Below, piece after piece: positions 1-7,106 of a stretch of 9,947 nucleotides of DNA (its first letter is position 1; each line of letters opens with the position of its first letter). Source of the stretch: Treponema sp. Lineage in GTDB: Bacteria > Spirochaetota > Spirochaetia > Treponematales > Breznakiellaceae. The notes beneath the pieces are model-generated. The model was not told the origin of the DNA, ran no database searches, and saw only the letters and a program-made list of their open reading frames with translations. Made by a program: the position numbers and the translations under genes. The stretch lies in assembly GCA_031281855.1 (NCBI GenBank), contig JAITEW010000087.1, positions 1 through 9,947 of the forward strand, in the 5' to 3' direction.

Positions 1-383
1 GTATCTTCAGAGGCTGGAACTGCTTATTCCCGAATTTCAACAGATATGAGCGGACAGTCAGTTATATAGATCTACAGCGAGGGGCAAAAGATTATGGATT
101 AACCGGAGAAATCAGGAAAGATTTTTACGATGGCTTTAACAGCAACCGTTGGCCCTTAGTTTTGGGCAGCGAATCGGTTCTGACCTTTCCTACAGCGAAA
201 GAAGTGGAACGCATTGCGGCTATCAGCCCGGACCTGAACACCTACAGCAACGAACTGATTTCGGCTCTTATCCTGGGTGAAAAGAGCCTTGCCAACTGGG
301 ACAGCTACATAAGCGATCTCAAACGCCTCGGCCTGGACGAGCTTATCGGTATATTCCAGGCTCGTATGGATCGGGCAAAATAA
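1..383 (+). CDS. C-terminal part of an ABC transporter extracellular solute-binding protein (partial)
   Basis: The frame starting at base 3 is open from the window edge to a TAA at 381-383, giving about 126 residues of a protein whose start lies outside. A TTG at 162 is in frame but is internal, because the frame continues unbroken upstream of it. The last ~65 residues (from LTFPTAKEVERIAAI to the end) have the layout typical of the C-terminal helical end of family-1/LipO-like extracellular sugar-binding lipoproteins: a helix with 'E..RIA.I..DL.TY', then 'LILGEKSLANWDSYISDLKRLGLDELI', where a short W/F-D-x-Y turn precedes the final long helix. Such proteins capture a sugar or oligosaccharide outside the cytoplasmic membrane and pass it to a two-permease importer. 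Signal peptide, lipobox and ligand-binding lobes are not visible here. Function is known only at family level; the substrate cannot be told. Confidence 0.72.
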   Translation, partial: IFRGWNCLFPNFNRYERTVSYIDLQRGAKDYGLTGEIRKDFYDGFNSNRWPLVLGSESVLTFPTAKEVERIAAISPDLNTYSNELISALILGEKSLANWDSYISDLKRLGLDELIGIFQARMDRAK

Positions 384-393
384 AAACATTTAA

Positions 394-612
394 TGCTCCG
401 GTGGTATATACTGCCGCCGGGGCAAGGGGATAGGTCCGAAAGATGCTGCTGAGGCGGAACGCTTTGACCTGGACGCCGATATCCTGCTCCACAACACCAG
501 GTTCGGCCTTGAAAACACCCTGTATCTGGCGGACTCTACAAGCGTTTTTCCCGGGGTTTTCACCGCTCCCGGGCTGTCAAAGCATGATAGCGGGTCAAGT
601 TTAGGCGTTTAA
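394..612 (+). pseudogene. Start-less coding-like fragment, family not recognised
   Basis: The frame 394-612 is open for 72 codons to a TAA at 610-612, but has no ATG, GTG or TTG near its beginning and no ribosome binding site. From about base 424 the translation is protein-like (KGIGPKDAAEAERFDLDAD, then LLHNTRFGLENTLYLADS and VFPGVFTAPGLSKHDSG) and its codon choice resembles the neighbouring genes. I do not recognise the family. It most likely represents the 3' remnant of a deleted gene, left between the solute-binding protein gene and the convergent UroD-family gene, whose stop codon it overlaps by 4 bases (609-612). A chance ORF in GC-rich spacer DNA is the alternative. Apart from this fragment, the hairpin at 396-422 and a weak inverted cccggg pair (550-555/568-573), nothing else is visible in the 384-608 gap. 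Confidence 0.33.
396..422 (+). terminator. GC-rich hairpin just after the solute-binding protein gene, no T-run
   Basis: Arms ctccggtgg (396-404) and ccgccgggg (414-422) pair over 9 positions including two G-T pairs, with a 9-base loop. It begins 13 bases after the TAA at 383, where a terminator would be expected, but the 3' arm is followed by 'caagggg' rather than a T tract. It may be an mRNA 3'-end stabilising hairpin or a factor-dependent end rather than an intrinsic terminator. Confidence 0.3.
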
Positions 613-1754
613 GCGAATATCTTGTGGAATTGCTCGCAGTAATAGCACGCCGTTTCCCAGATCGTATCCGGAGGCAGCCGGTGATCCGGGCAGGGGAGAT
701 AGCCCCCTAGTTCCACAATAGGCTTGAGCCGTTCAAGTTCCTTGTCAACAGCGGCCCGATCCCGGGTAAGGACATGTTTGTTCATGCCCCCTACGCCCCT
801 TAATGCTTTGCCGTATTTTTTGCGCCAGGGTTCGAAAGAACCGTCCCAGGCCCCTACTTCAATGGGGAACATGGTATTGACCCCGTTTTCCAGCCATGTG
901 GGGATAAGGGTTTCGGGATCGCCGTCGCAGTCCAGGGAGATGATGTCGATTCCGTGGCTGTTGCAAAGATCGCTGAAGCGCCGGTAATGGGGGCCGACCT
1001 TTTCGTAGAAAGTTGAAGGCGACACCAGGGGGCCGCTGCGGAAGGCGATGTCTTCCCAGTAATGGGCAAAGTCGAAGATCCTCCCCGCCTGGACGCCTGC
1101 CGCTTTTTCGGCTATAGCGATGACCCTTTTTGCCGTTTCGAGCTGGATGTCCGCAGAAACCTTGATGATTTCATCGTAGAGATCCTCGTCGTCCGCCAGG
1201 AGGTAGGAAATGCCTTCAACGCCCATCCAGTTGCGGATCTCGCCGAAGAGGCTTCCCAGTTGGATTCCCAGAGGTTCTTTTCGTGCCGCTGCTTCCCTGG
1301 CGGTCTTTACGATGCTCTCTTCGTTGATGCGCCTGTTGTCCCATTGCAGTTTAGGGAGGTAGTGCTTCTCCCAGCTTTCCCGGTCCACCAGGGTATGGCC
1401 GATTTCAGCGGGGATGCCTGTGGCGTTGGGCCTCCAGAGGGTTATGGCGCCGTCTCCGCCCAGGATGTGCTTGCTGCCGTCTTCCAGTTCCTTTACCACC
1501 TTGCTTTCAAAGGTAGGAAAAAGGAGGCTCCTGCTGTGGAAGGTGGTATAGTAGTTGAAATCGAAACCCAGCCTCTGTCCCAGGGCCCGGTCCTTTTCGC
1601 CGCCGTCCCAGCAGTCGGTTACCTCGTCTTTGGTAACGCGGCCTTCCTGGACCCATTTGTCCAGCAGCTCCCCCCACCAGCCGAAATGAACTGCCGGCAG
1701 GCGGTCGTAATCCTCGTAGTGTAAAAGGGCTCTAAGTCGTTCGCGGTTGGTCAT
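609..1754 (-). CDS. Uroporphyrinogen decarboxylase (URO-D) family protein, methyltransferase-like
   Basis: A 381-residue protein of the URO-D fold family (TIM barrel), which includes haem-pathway HemE and corrinoid-linked methyltransferases such as MtaA/CmuA. Visible family features are the N-terminal MTNRERLRALLHYEDYDRLP (the usual 'R.R...AL..E..DR.P' opening), SHGIDIISLDCDGDPETLIP near 263-285, 'FPIEVGAWDG' near 297, 'KYGKALRGVGGMNK' near 313, and the C-terminal 'GGYLPCPDHRLPPD' near 350-363. Cys ~276 and Cys ~355 sit where zinc-binding methyltransferases of the family carry ligands, but the usual His of an H-x-C motif is not present (LDCDGD instead), so methyl transfer is possible rather than shown. 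It is longer and more divergent than true HemE and carries no classical HemE N-terminal motif. ATG 1754 is preferred: it lies one base after the EF-G-like stop and has AAGGAAG upstream inside that gene. A 17-codon upstream extension in frame is Arg/Lys/Ser-rich and only mirrors the end of the previous gene. It is probably translationally coupled to that gene. No corrinoid protein gene is adjacent. Confidence 0.82.
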   Translation of the reverse strand: MTNRERLRALLHYEDYDRLPAVHFGWWGELLDKWVQEGRVTKDEVTDCWDGGEKDRALGQRLGFDFNYYTTFHSRSLLFPTFESKVVKELEDGSKHILGGDGAITLWRPNATGIPAEIGHTLVDRESWEKHYLPKLQWDNRRINEESIVKTAREAAARKEPLGIQLGSLFGEIRNWMGVEGISYLLADDEDLYDEIIKVSADIQLETAKRVIAIAEKAAGVQAGRIFDFAHYWEDIAFRSGPLVSPSTFYEKVGPHYRRFSDLCNSHGIDIISLDCDGDPETLIPTWLENGVNTMFPIEVGAWDGSFEPWRKKYGKALRGVGGMNKHVLTRDRAAVDKELERLKPIVELGGYLPCPDHRLPPDTIWETACYYCEQFHKIFA

Positions 1755-1755
1755 G

Positions 1756-3837
1756 CTATTCTTCCTTTTCCTCGATTTTGAAGGCTTCCGCCGCCTTGAT
1801 GACATCCTCGGCGATGCGGCCCGAAATAGGCGCGTAGTGGTCGAAACTCACGCCGAAAGAGCCGGTGCCTGAGGTGATGGAACGCAGGTCGATAGAGTAG
1901 CGCAGCAGTTCCGCCTGGGGAACCTCGGCGCGGATTTCGGCGATGCCCCCTACGGAGTCCTGGCCCAGGATGCGCCCCCGTTTGCCCGACAGGTCCGACA
2001 TCACGTCTCCCAGATACTTGTCCTCGACAAAGACCGTCAGGTTCATGATAGGTTCCAGAAGGGTGGGGTTGGCCTGGCGCATGGCTTCGCGGAAGGCGTT
2101 CCGGGCCGCAAGCTTGAAAGAGAGTTCCGATGAATCCACAGGGTGGTACTTGCCGTCCACAATGGCCACTTCGACATCCACTACCGGGTACTGGGCCATA
2201 GTGCCCCGGGCCATGCCTTCTGCGATGCCCTTTTCAACCCCCGGGATGTAGTTTTTGGGAACAGCGCCGCCGAAAATCTTGTTTTCGAATTTGTACCCCC
2301 CTCCTCTGGCCAGAGGGGCTATTTCCAGCACCACCTTTCCATACTGGCCGTGGCCGCCGGTCTGTTTCTTGTGGGTGTATTCGGCGCCGGCTTTTTTGGT
2401 GATAGTTTCCCGGTAGGCCACCCTGGGCACATGGGTTTCAACTTCGATTTTCTGGTTGATTTTGGCCTTGTCCAGGATAATGTTGATTTGGAGCTCCCCC
2501 ATACCTGAGATAACGGTCTCTTTGGTTTCGGCATTGAAGTTGTAGCGGAAGGTTTTGTCCTCTTCCGCCGCCCGTACCAGGAATTCGCCCAGCTTGTCGT
2601 CGTCCTTTTTGGCCGTCGCGTTAACCGCCACAGAGTGGACCGGTTCAGGAAGCCGCAGGGGGAGGAACTTCAGGGCCGTGTCAACGGCGCTAATGGTGTC
2701 GTTGGTTTTGAGCGTCGCCGACTTGGTGACGATCCCCACGTCCCCGGCGTAGAGCTCCCTGGTTTCCTCAAGCTTCTTGCCCTGACAGGTGTAGAGCTTG
2801 CCGATGCGTTCTTTCTTGTTTTCCGTAACGTTCACGGCTTCGGAATCGGCAGCGAGTTTCCCGGTAATGACTTTTATCCACGAAAGTTTCCCTGAGAACT
2901 GGTCATAGGCGGTTTTGATCACCAGCGCCGAAAGGGGCTTGTCGGGATTTATAGGGATTTCCACCTCTTTGCCTTCATCGTCAAGGGCTATGTCTTTCGC
3001 CGACAAGGGGTTTGGGCCTATATGGGCGATAAAATCCAGGAAAGGAACAAGCCCTGAATTTTTAAGCGCCGCGCCGGCAAAGGCAGGGAGGAACTTGTTT
3101 TCCGCCAACGCTTCAATAAGGCCCTTGTGCATCTCTTCGGGCGTCAGGGAGCCTTTGTCGATGTACTGTTCCATGAGGCCGTCGTCCCCTTCTGCGGCGG
3201 CTTCGATGAGCCGTTCCCGGGCAGCGGCGAAGGCGTCCCTGTATTCCTCAGGAATCGGGCCTTCTTTTTCTACAGCCTCGGCCTGGACAAAGTAGGCTTT
3301 TTCGTTCAATACGTCGATAACGCCCTTATAGTCAGCCCCCTCGCCCATAGGCAGGGTCACAGCCACGGGATCGGTCTTGAGTTTCTCTTTGATATCCGCC
3401 AGAATCCTGTCGTAATCCGCCCGTTCTCCGTCCATCCTGGTAACAAAGACGCCTCTGGGCTTCTTTCTGGTTTCCAGGCTGCGCCAGAGCTTGATAGTCT
3501 CGATCTGGACCCCTGTCTGGCCGTCCACTGCAAGCAGGACGAATTCGGAAGCCCTGAAACTCAGGATAACATCCCCGGTAAAGTCCGGAGACCCCGGGGC
3601 GTCCAGCAGGTTTATCTTCGTACCGTTCCGGTCCACATGGGCCAGCGCTGCATGGATAGATATTTTCCGTTCGGTTTCTTCAAGCGTTGAATCGCTTACC
3701 GTTTTGCCGGATTCTACCGTTTCAGCCTTTGGGATAGCGCCGCCTGCGAAAAGCAGGCGTTCAAACAAAGTAGTCTTGCCGGTGCCTCCGTGTCCGGTAA
3801 TAGCGACGTTCTTGATAGATTCAGTCGTATAAGCCAT
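1756..3837 (-). CDS. Elongation factor G-like GTPase (divergent second EF-G)
   Basis: The 693-residue protein has the full EF-G layout: GTPase domain to ~280, beta-barrel domain II ~300-400, domain III ~405-470, domain IV ~470-590 with the tip loop TGGHGQYG (493-500), and domain V from ~594 ('LLEPIMNLTVFV'). The P-loop GHGGTGKT (15-22) is intact. Other G motifs deviate from translocating EF-G: the G3 motif reads DAPGSPDF (79-86), with Ser83 replacing the catalytic His of DTPGHVDF; G4 reads TRMD (133-136) instead of NKMD; switch I reads ERKISI instead of ERGITI; G5 is GAAL (255-258). This marks the EF-G-like subgroup found beside the true FusA in many bacteria, Treponema included. It presumably acts on the ribosome, but its role (recycling, stress, back-up translocation) is not known from sequence. 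ATG 3837 has GGAGA five bases upstream. A good promoter lies upstream and the URO-D family gene follows one base after the stop. Confidence 0.9.
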   Translation of the reverse strand: MAYTTESIKNVAITGHGGTGKTTLFERLLFAGGAIPKAETVESGKTVSDSTLEETERKISIHAALAHVDRNGTKINLLDAPGSPDFTGDVILSFRASEFVLLAVDGQTGVQIETIKLWRSLETRKKPRGVFVTRMDGERADYDRILADIKEKLKTDPVAVTLPMGEGADYKGVIDVLNEKAYFVQAEAVEKEGPIPEEYRDAFAAARERLIEAAAEGDDGLMEQYIDKGSLTPEEMHKGLIEALAENKFLPAFAGAALKNSGLVPFLDFIAHIGPNPLSAKDIALDDEGKEVEIPINPDKPLSALVIKTAYDQFSGKLSWIKVITGKLAADSEAVNVTENKKERIGKLYTCQGKKLEETRELYAGDVGIVTKSATLKTNDTISAVDTALKFLPLRLPEPVHSVAVNATAKKDDDKLGEFLVRAAEEDKTFRYNFNAETKETVISGMGELQINIILDKAKINQKIEVETHVPRVAYRETITKKAGAEYTHKKQTGGHGQYGKVVLEIAPLARGGGYKFENKIFGGAVPKNYIPGVEKGIAEGMARGTMAQYPVVDVEVAIVDGKYHPVDSSELSFKLAARNAFREAMRQANPTLLEPIMNLTVFVEDKYLGDVMSDLSGKRGRILGQDSVGGIAEIRAEVPQAELLRYSIDLRSITSGTGSFGVSFDHYAPISGRIAEDVIKAAEAFKIEEKEE

Positions 3838-3877
3838 TAGGGTCTCCTGGGATAAAGATTAAAAGGCAATTATATGT

Positions 3878-3906
3878 ATAATGAAGCGCTATGCACGGAT
3901 TGTCAA
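3878..3906 (-). promoter_or_regulatory. Sigma-70-type promoter for the EF-G-like/URO-D operon
   Basis: On the minus strand a perfect TTGACA (3906-3901) is followed after 17 bases by CATTAT (3883-3878, 4 of 6 matches to TATAAT). The predicted start falls about 30-35 bases before the ribosome binding site of the EF-G-like gene. The -35 box overlaps the -35 box of the opposite promoter. Confidence 0.6.
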
Positions 3907-3929
3907 GAAAAATGTCCATGGTTTATAGT
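3900..3929 (+). promoter_or_regulatory. Sigma-70-type promoter for the coiled-coil/parE/MATE run
   Basis: TTGTCA (3900-3905, 5 of 6) and TATAGT (3924-3929, 5 of 6) are separated by 18 bases. The start site would be near 3936, giving a leader of only ~15 bases that contains GAAGGA (3937-3942), eight bases before ATG 3951. The heptamer ttgtcaa at 3900-3906 supplies the -35 box for both directions. Confidence 0.55.
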
Positions 3930-3950
3930 AAATAATGAAGGATATGCACA

Positions 3951-5078
3951 ATGGATGAGCGAAAAAAGATAATACGGGACCTGGAAGACAAAAAACAGGC
4001 GGATCTTGAAGGGATAAACCGGCTGCTGGAAAACCTGGGCGAAACCCTCCTTGTCAGGCATGGAGCGGATCAGGATAGGGAGGACGTTTCCCTGCCCGAA
4101 TCCCCTGCGGGTAATCCCGCCAGGGCGTGCGCGGAGTACCGCGGGCTTCTCAAGGAAATCGCCGAAAACGGGGATAGTATCAAGTCCATAGAGGCTGATA
4201 TCCAGCGGATAAAGGAGCTTGAACAGGAGATAGCCCATAAGGAGAAGCAGAACCTTGAAAATTCCAGGGATATTTCCCTTCTCTATGACCAGCTTGGACA
4301 GTACGTCCTGATTGACCCCGCTTTCAGCAGCTTCGCCGGGCCGTACCGGAACCAAATGGACGAAATTCTCCTGAAAATAGAGGCCCAGGAAACCAGGCTG
4401 AACGAACTGGAGCAGAAAAACGGGGGGATTTTTTCCTGGATTGGAAAGAACGCCCAGGGCCTGGTGGTTAAGGCGTCTCTGGCGAAAAACCAGTCGGATC
4501 TCCATAAGATCTACCGTTCCGCAGGCGAACGCTTTGCCGCCTCAGACGAAGACGCCCAGACCGGCGACAGGGATGTCCGGGAACTGGCCGAAAAGATCGG
4601 GGATCTCAGGCGGAATACCGAAGAACTTAACGCTGAAATCCTCAGCAGGAAGGAAGAACGCCGCAAAATCGGGGACCTCTTCGGCGTTGAAGGAAACCCG
4701 GTAAAGCGCATTCTGAATCTGGAAAAGCAAATCGCAAGGGCGAAGGAAGATCTCAGGGCGGTTTACCGCGTATTCGGCGCCTGCGCCCTGGACCCGGCGT
4801 GGAACGATTACTTCGCTTCCCTTCTTACCCCGGAGGATTCTTCCCAAAAGGATAAAATCGAAACCCTTAGAGGGTCCGTCAGGGAAACCGAAAGCAGGAT
4901 TGAAAAACTCAAGGCCGCTGTCGCTATTGACGATGAAAAACATGAGATTGAAAAACTGAAGCGTGCTATCGAAGACCAGCGCCGCAAGATTCAGAGCGCC
5001 CAGGAAGTTATAGCGGAAACGGAAAGGCGCATAGAAGGCGCCGAAAAGCATATTGAAGAACTGACAAAACTTTTGTGA
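3951..5078 (+). CDS. Coiled-coil protein of unknown function with four internal repeat motifs
   Basis: A soluble 375-residue protein very rich in Glu, Lys, Arg and Leu, with no signal peptide or membrane segment. Long heptad-like stretches (about 65-105, 135-156, 205-240, 300-375) predict coiled coils. Between them a short motif recurs: RLLENLGETLLVR (24-36), LLYDQLGQYVLIDP (110-123), KIYRSAGERFAAS (186-198) and AVYRVFGACALDP (270-282). Its central Gly recurs at residues 30, 116, 192 and 276, so the period is roughly 76-86 residues, each copy being followed by a coiled-coil arm. A less charged segment (GGIFSWIGKNAQGLVVKASL, 158-177) interrupts the second arm. I do not recognise the family; generic annotations such as 'chromosome segregation ATPase-like' would be misleading, since no Walker motif is present. 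The start ATG 3951 has GAAGGA at good spacing. It is the first gene of the run; the topoisomerase B subunit starts 14 bases after its TGA, so a role linked to DNA topology or segregation is conceivable but only by neighbourhood. Confidence 0.75.
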   Translation: MDERKKIIRDLEDKKQADLEGINRLLENLGETLLVRHGADQDREDVSLPESPAGNPARACAEYRGLLKEIAENGDSIKSIEADIQRIKELEQEIAHKEKQNLENSRDISLLYDQLGQYVLIDPAFSSFAGPYRNQMDEILLKIEAQETRLNELEQKNGGIFSWIGKNAQGLVVKASLAKNQSDLHKIYRSAGERFAASDEDAQTGDRDVRELAEKIGDLRRNTEELNAEILSRKEERRKIGDLFGVEGNPVKRILNLEKQIARAKEDLRAVYRVFGACALDPAWNDYFASLLTPEDSSQKDKIETLRGSVRETESRIEKLKAAVAIDDEKHEIEKLKRAIEDQRRKIQSAQEVIAETERRIEGAEKHIEELTKLL

Positions 5079-5092
5079 CAGCAGGTATATAT

Positions 5093-7084
5093 ATGGCTAA
5101 GATTGATAAGGTTGAAAAGAAAACGAACACACGCAAGAGCGCCGGCAAAGAGGCGAAGGCTAAAGATGCAAAGCCGAAAGAGGCGAAGCCCCAGTCAGGG
5201 GCAAAAGCTGCAAAGCCCCAGCAGGAGGTAAAAACGCCGGCAAAATCCGTTCCCCAGCCCCCTTCATCCGGGAGCGGCCAGAAGGGCGTATACGACGAAT
5301 CCAAGATAAAGACCCTTTCCTCGCTGGAGCACATACGCCTCAGGACCGGTATGTACATCGGCCGCCTTGGGGACGGCTCCAACCCCGACGACGGGATCTA
5401 CGTGCTTCTCAAGGAGATCATCGACAACGGCATTGACGAATTCATCATGGGGAACGGGAAGAACATCGAGGTGGTAGTCAAAGACGGGACCGCCAAGGTC
5501 CGGGATTTTGGCCGGGGCATCCCCCTTGGGAAGCTGGTGGAATGCGTCTCGATAATCAACACCGGGGCCAAGTACAACGACGACGTGTTTCAGTTTTCGG
5601 TGGGCCTCAACGGCGTAGGGACCAAGGCCGTAAACGCCCTTTCTTCCCGCTTCAGGGTGGTAGCCATCAGGGACGGGGAATTTGCCGAAGCTGTCTTTGA
5701 ACGAGGGGGGCTTATATCGAACCGCAAGGGAAAACTAAAAGACAAGCAGAAAAACGGCACGTATGTGGAATTTACGCCTGACAAGGAAATCTTCGGGGAA
5801 TATGAATTCAACCCTGAATTTATCGAACGCCGGATCCTCAATTACGCCTATCTCAACACCGGCCTTACCCTTTCGTTCAACGGGAAGCAGTACCTGTCCA
5901 AACGGGGGCTCTACGATCTCCTGGCCGAAGAGACCGGGGACGATCCTCTTTACCCTATCGGCTATTACAAGGGCGAACGCATTGAATTCGCCTTTACGCA
6001 TACCAACAATTACGGCGAAGAATACTTTTCTTTTGTGAACGGCCAGTTCACTTCCGACGGAGGCACCCATCTTTCGGCCTTCAAGGAAGGCTTTCTTAAA
6101 GGGATACAGGCGTATTTCAAAAAGGACTTCCGCAGCGAAGACGTCAGGGAAGGCACGATTGCCGCAGTAGCCGTAAAGCTTAAAAGCCCGGTTTTTGAAA
6201 GCCAGACCAAGAACAAGCTGGGCAACTCTGATATCCGGGCCTGGGTTGTTCAGGAAGTAAAGGACGCCGTTGAGGATTGGCTCCATAAGAACGTCGAAGC
6301 GGCTAAAAAACTGGAACAGAAGATCCTCTCTAACGAAAGCCTCAGAACCGAACTCAATGCGGTAAAAAAAGAAGCCCGCGAGGCAGCCAGGAAGATAGCC
6401 CTTAAGATCCCTAAGCTCAAGGACTGCAAATTCCATCTTGATGACGGCAAGAACGGGGGGGAATCCGTCATCTTCCTTACCGAAGGCGAATCCGCTACAG
6501 GGTCCATGGTCTCAAGCCGGGACGTTATGACCCAGGCCATCTTCTCCCTAAGGGGCAAGGTGGAAAACATGTACGGCAAGAAACGGGCCGCCATCTACAA
6601 GAACGCGGAACTCTACAACATGATGATGGCCCTGGGGATAGAGAACGATGTAGAGGGCCTGCGGTACGCCAAGATCATTATCGCCACAGACGCCGACTTT
6701 GACGGGTTCCATATCAGGAACCTTTTGCTTACCTTCTTTCTTTCATATTTCGAGGAACTGGTAACGGCAGGCAGGATTTATATCCTTGAGACCCCCCTTT
6801 TCCGGGTCAGGACTAAGCAGGAAACCCGCTACTGTTACTCCGAAAAGGAACGGGACGAAGCCGTGGCGGCGCTGGGAAAGCAGAGCGAAGTGACCCGCTT
6901 CAAGGGCCTTGGAGAGATCAACCCCAGGGAGTTCGGCCAGTTTATCGGCGAGAACATACGCCTTGTGCCGGTATCGGTTAATACCCTCAAGGCAGTGCCC
7001 CAGGTGCTTGAGTTCTACATGGGCAAGAACACCCCGGAACGCCGGGACTACATAATGAAGAATCTTATCGAAGACGCCGGATAA
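5093..7084 (+). CDS. parE: Type IIA DNA topoisomerase subunit B (topoisomerase IV ParE/GyrB-like)
   Basis: ATP-hydrolysing subunit of a type IIA topoisomerase, which with an A subunit relaxes or decatenates DNA. In the 663-residue protein the GHKL ATPase motifs are present: EIIDNGIDEF (108-117, with Glu108 and Asn112 as catalytic base and Mg ligand), DFGRGIP (138-144), GVGTKAVNALS (174-184), and the transducer QTKNKLGN (371-378). The TOPRIM metal-binding motifs TEGESA (463-468) and DADFDG (533-538) follow, plus FSLRGK (484-489) and RFKGLGEI (602-609). Length, and the absence of the extra TOPRIM insertion of proteobacterial GyrB, favour ParE, but the split from GyrB is not certain. Residues 1-66 are an additional tail, about one quarter lysine with many Ala and Pro, before the normal start of the family at YDESKIKTLSSLEHIR. 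ATG 5093 is chosen over an in-frame GTG at 5075 that overlaps the previous stop; AGCAGG upstream is a modest binding site. No A subunit gene lies next to it in this window. Confidence 0.88.
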   Translation: MAKIDKVEKKTNTRKSAGKEAKAKDAKPKEAKPQSGAKAAKPQQEVKTPAKSVPQPPSSGSGQKGVYDESKIKTLSSLEHIRLRTGMYIGRLGDGSNPDDGIYVLLKEIIDNGIDEFIMGNGKNIEVVVKDGTAKVRDFGRGIPLGKLVECVSIINTGAKYNDDVFQFSVGLNGVGTKAVNALSSRFRVVAIRDGEFAEAVFERGGLISNRKGKLKDKQKNGTYVEFTPDKEIFGEYEFNPEFIERRILNYAYLNTGLTLSFNGKQYLSKRGLYDLLAEETGDDPLYPIGYYKGERIEFAFTHTNNYGEEYFSFVNGQFTSDGGTHLSAFKEGFLKGIQAYFKKDFRSEDVREGTIAAVAVKLKSPVFESQTKNKLGNSDIRAWVVQEVKDAVEDWLHKNVEAAKKLEQKILSNESLRTELNAVKKEAREAARKIALKIPKLKDCKFHLDDGKNGGESVIFLTEGESATGSMVSSRDVMTQAIFSLRGKVENMYGKKRAAIYKNAELYNMMMALGIENDVEGLRYAKIIIATDADFDGFHIRNLLLTFFLSYFEELVTAGRIYILETPLFRVRTKQETRYCYSEKERDEAVAALGKQSEVTRFKGLGEINPREFGQFIGENIRLVPVSVNTLKAVPQVLEFYMGKNTPERRDYIMKNLIEDAG

Positions 7085-7106
7085 CCCAGACGTCCGCAGG
7101 CAGTAC

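Noticed and set aside
550..573. Inverted cccggg pair as a terminator between convergent genes
   Set aside because: Only a 6-bp self-palindromic arm with a 12-base loop, and the adjacent T-run precedes the hairpin on the plus strand, which is the wrong side for either gene.
1755..1805. Longer start for the URO-D family protein at 1805
   Set aside because: The extra 17 residues (Arg/Ser/Lys-rich) come from reading the EF-G-like 3' end in another frame; the family opening MTNRERLRALLHYE begins at 1754.
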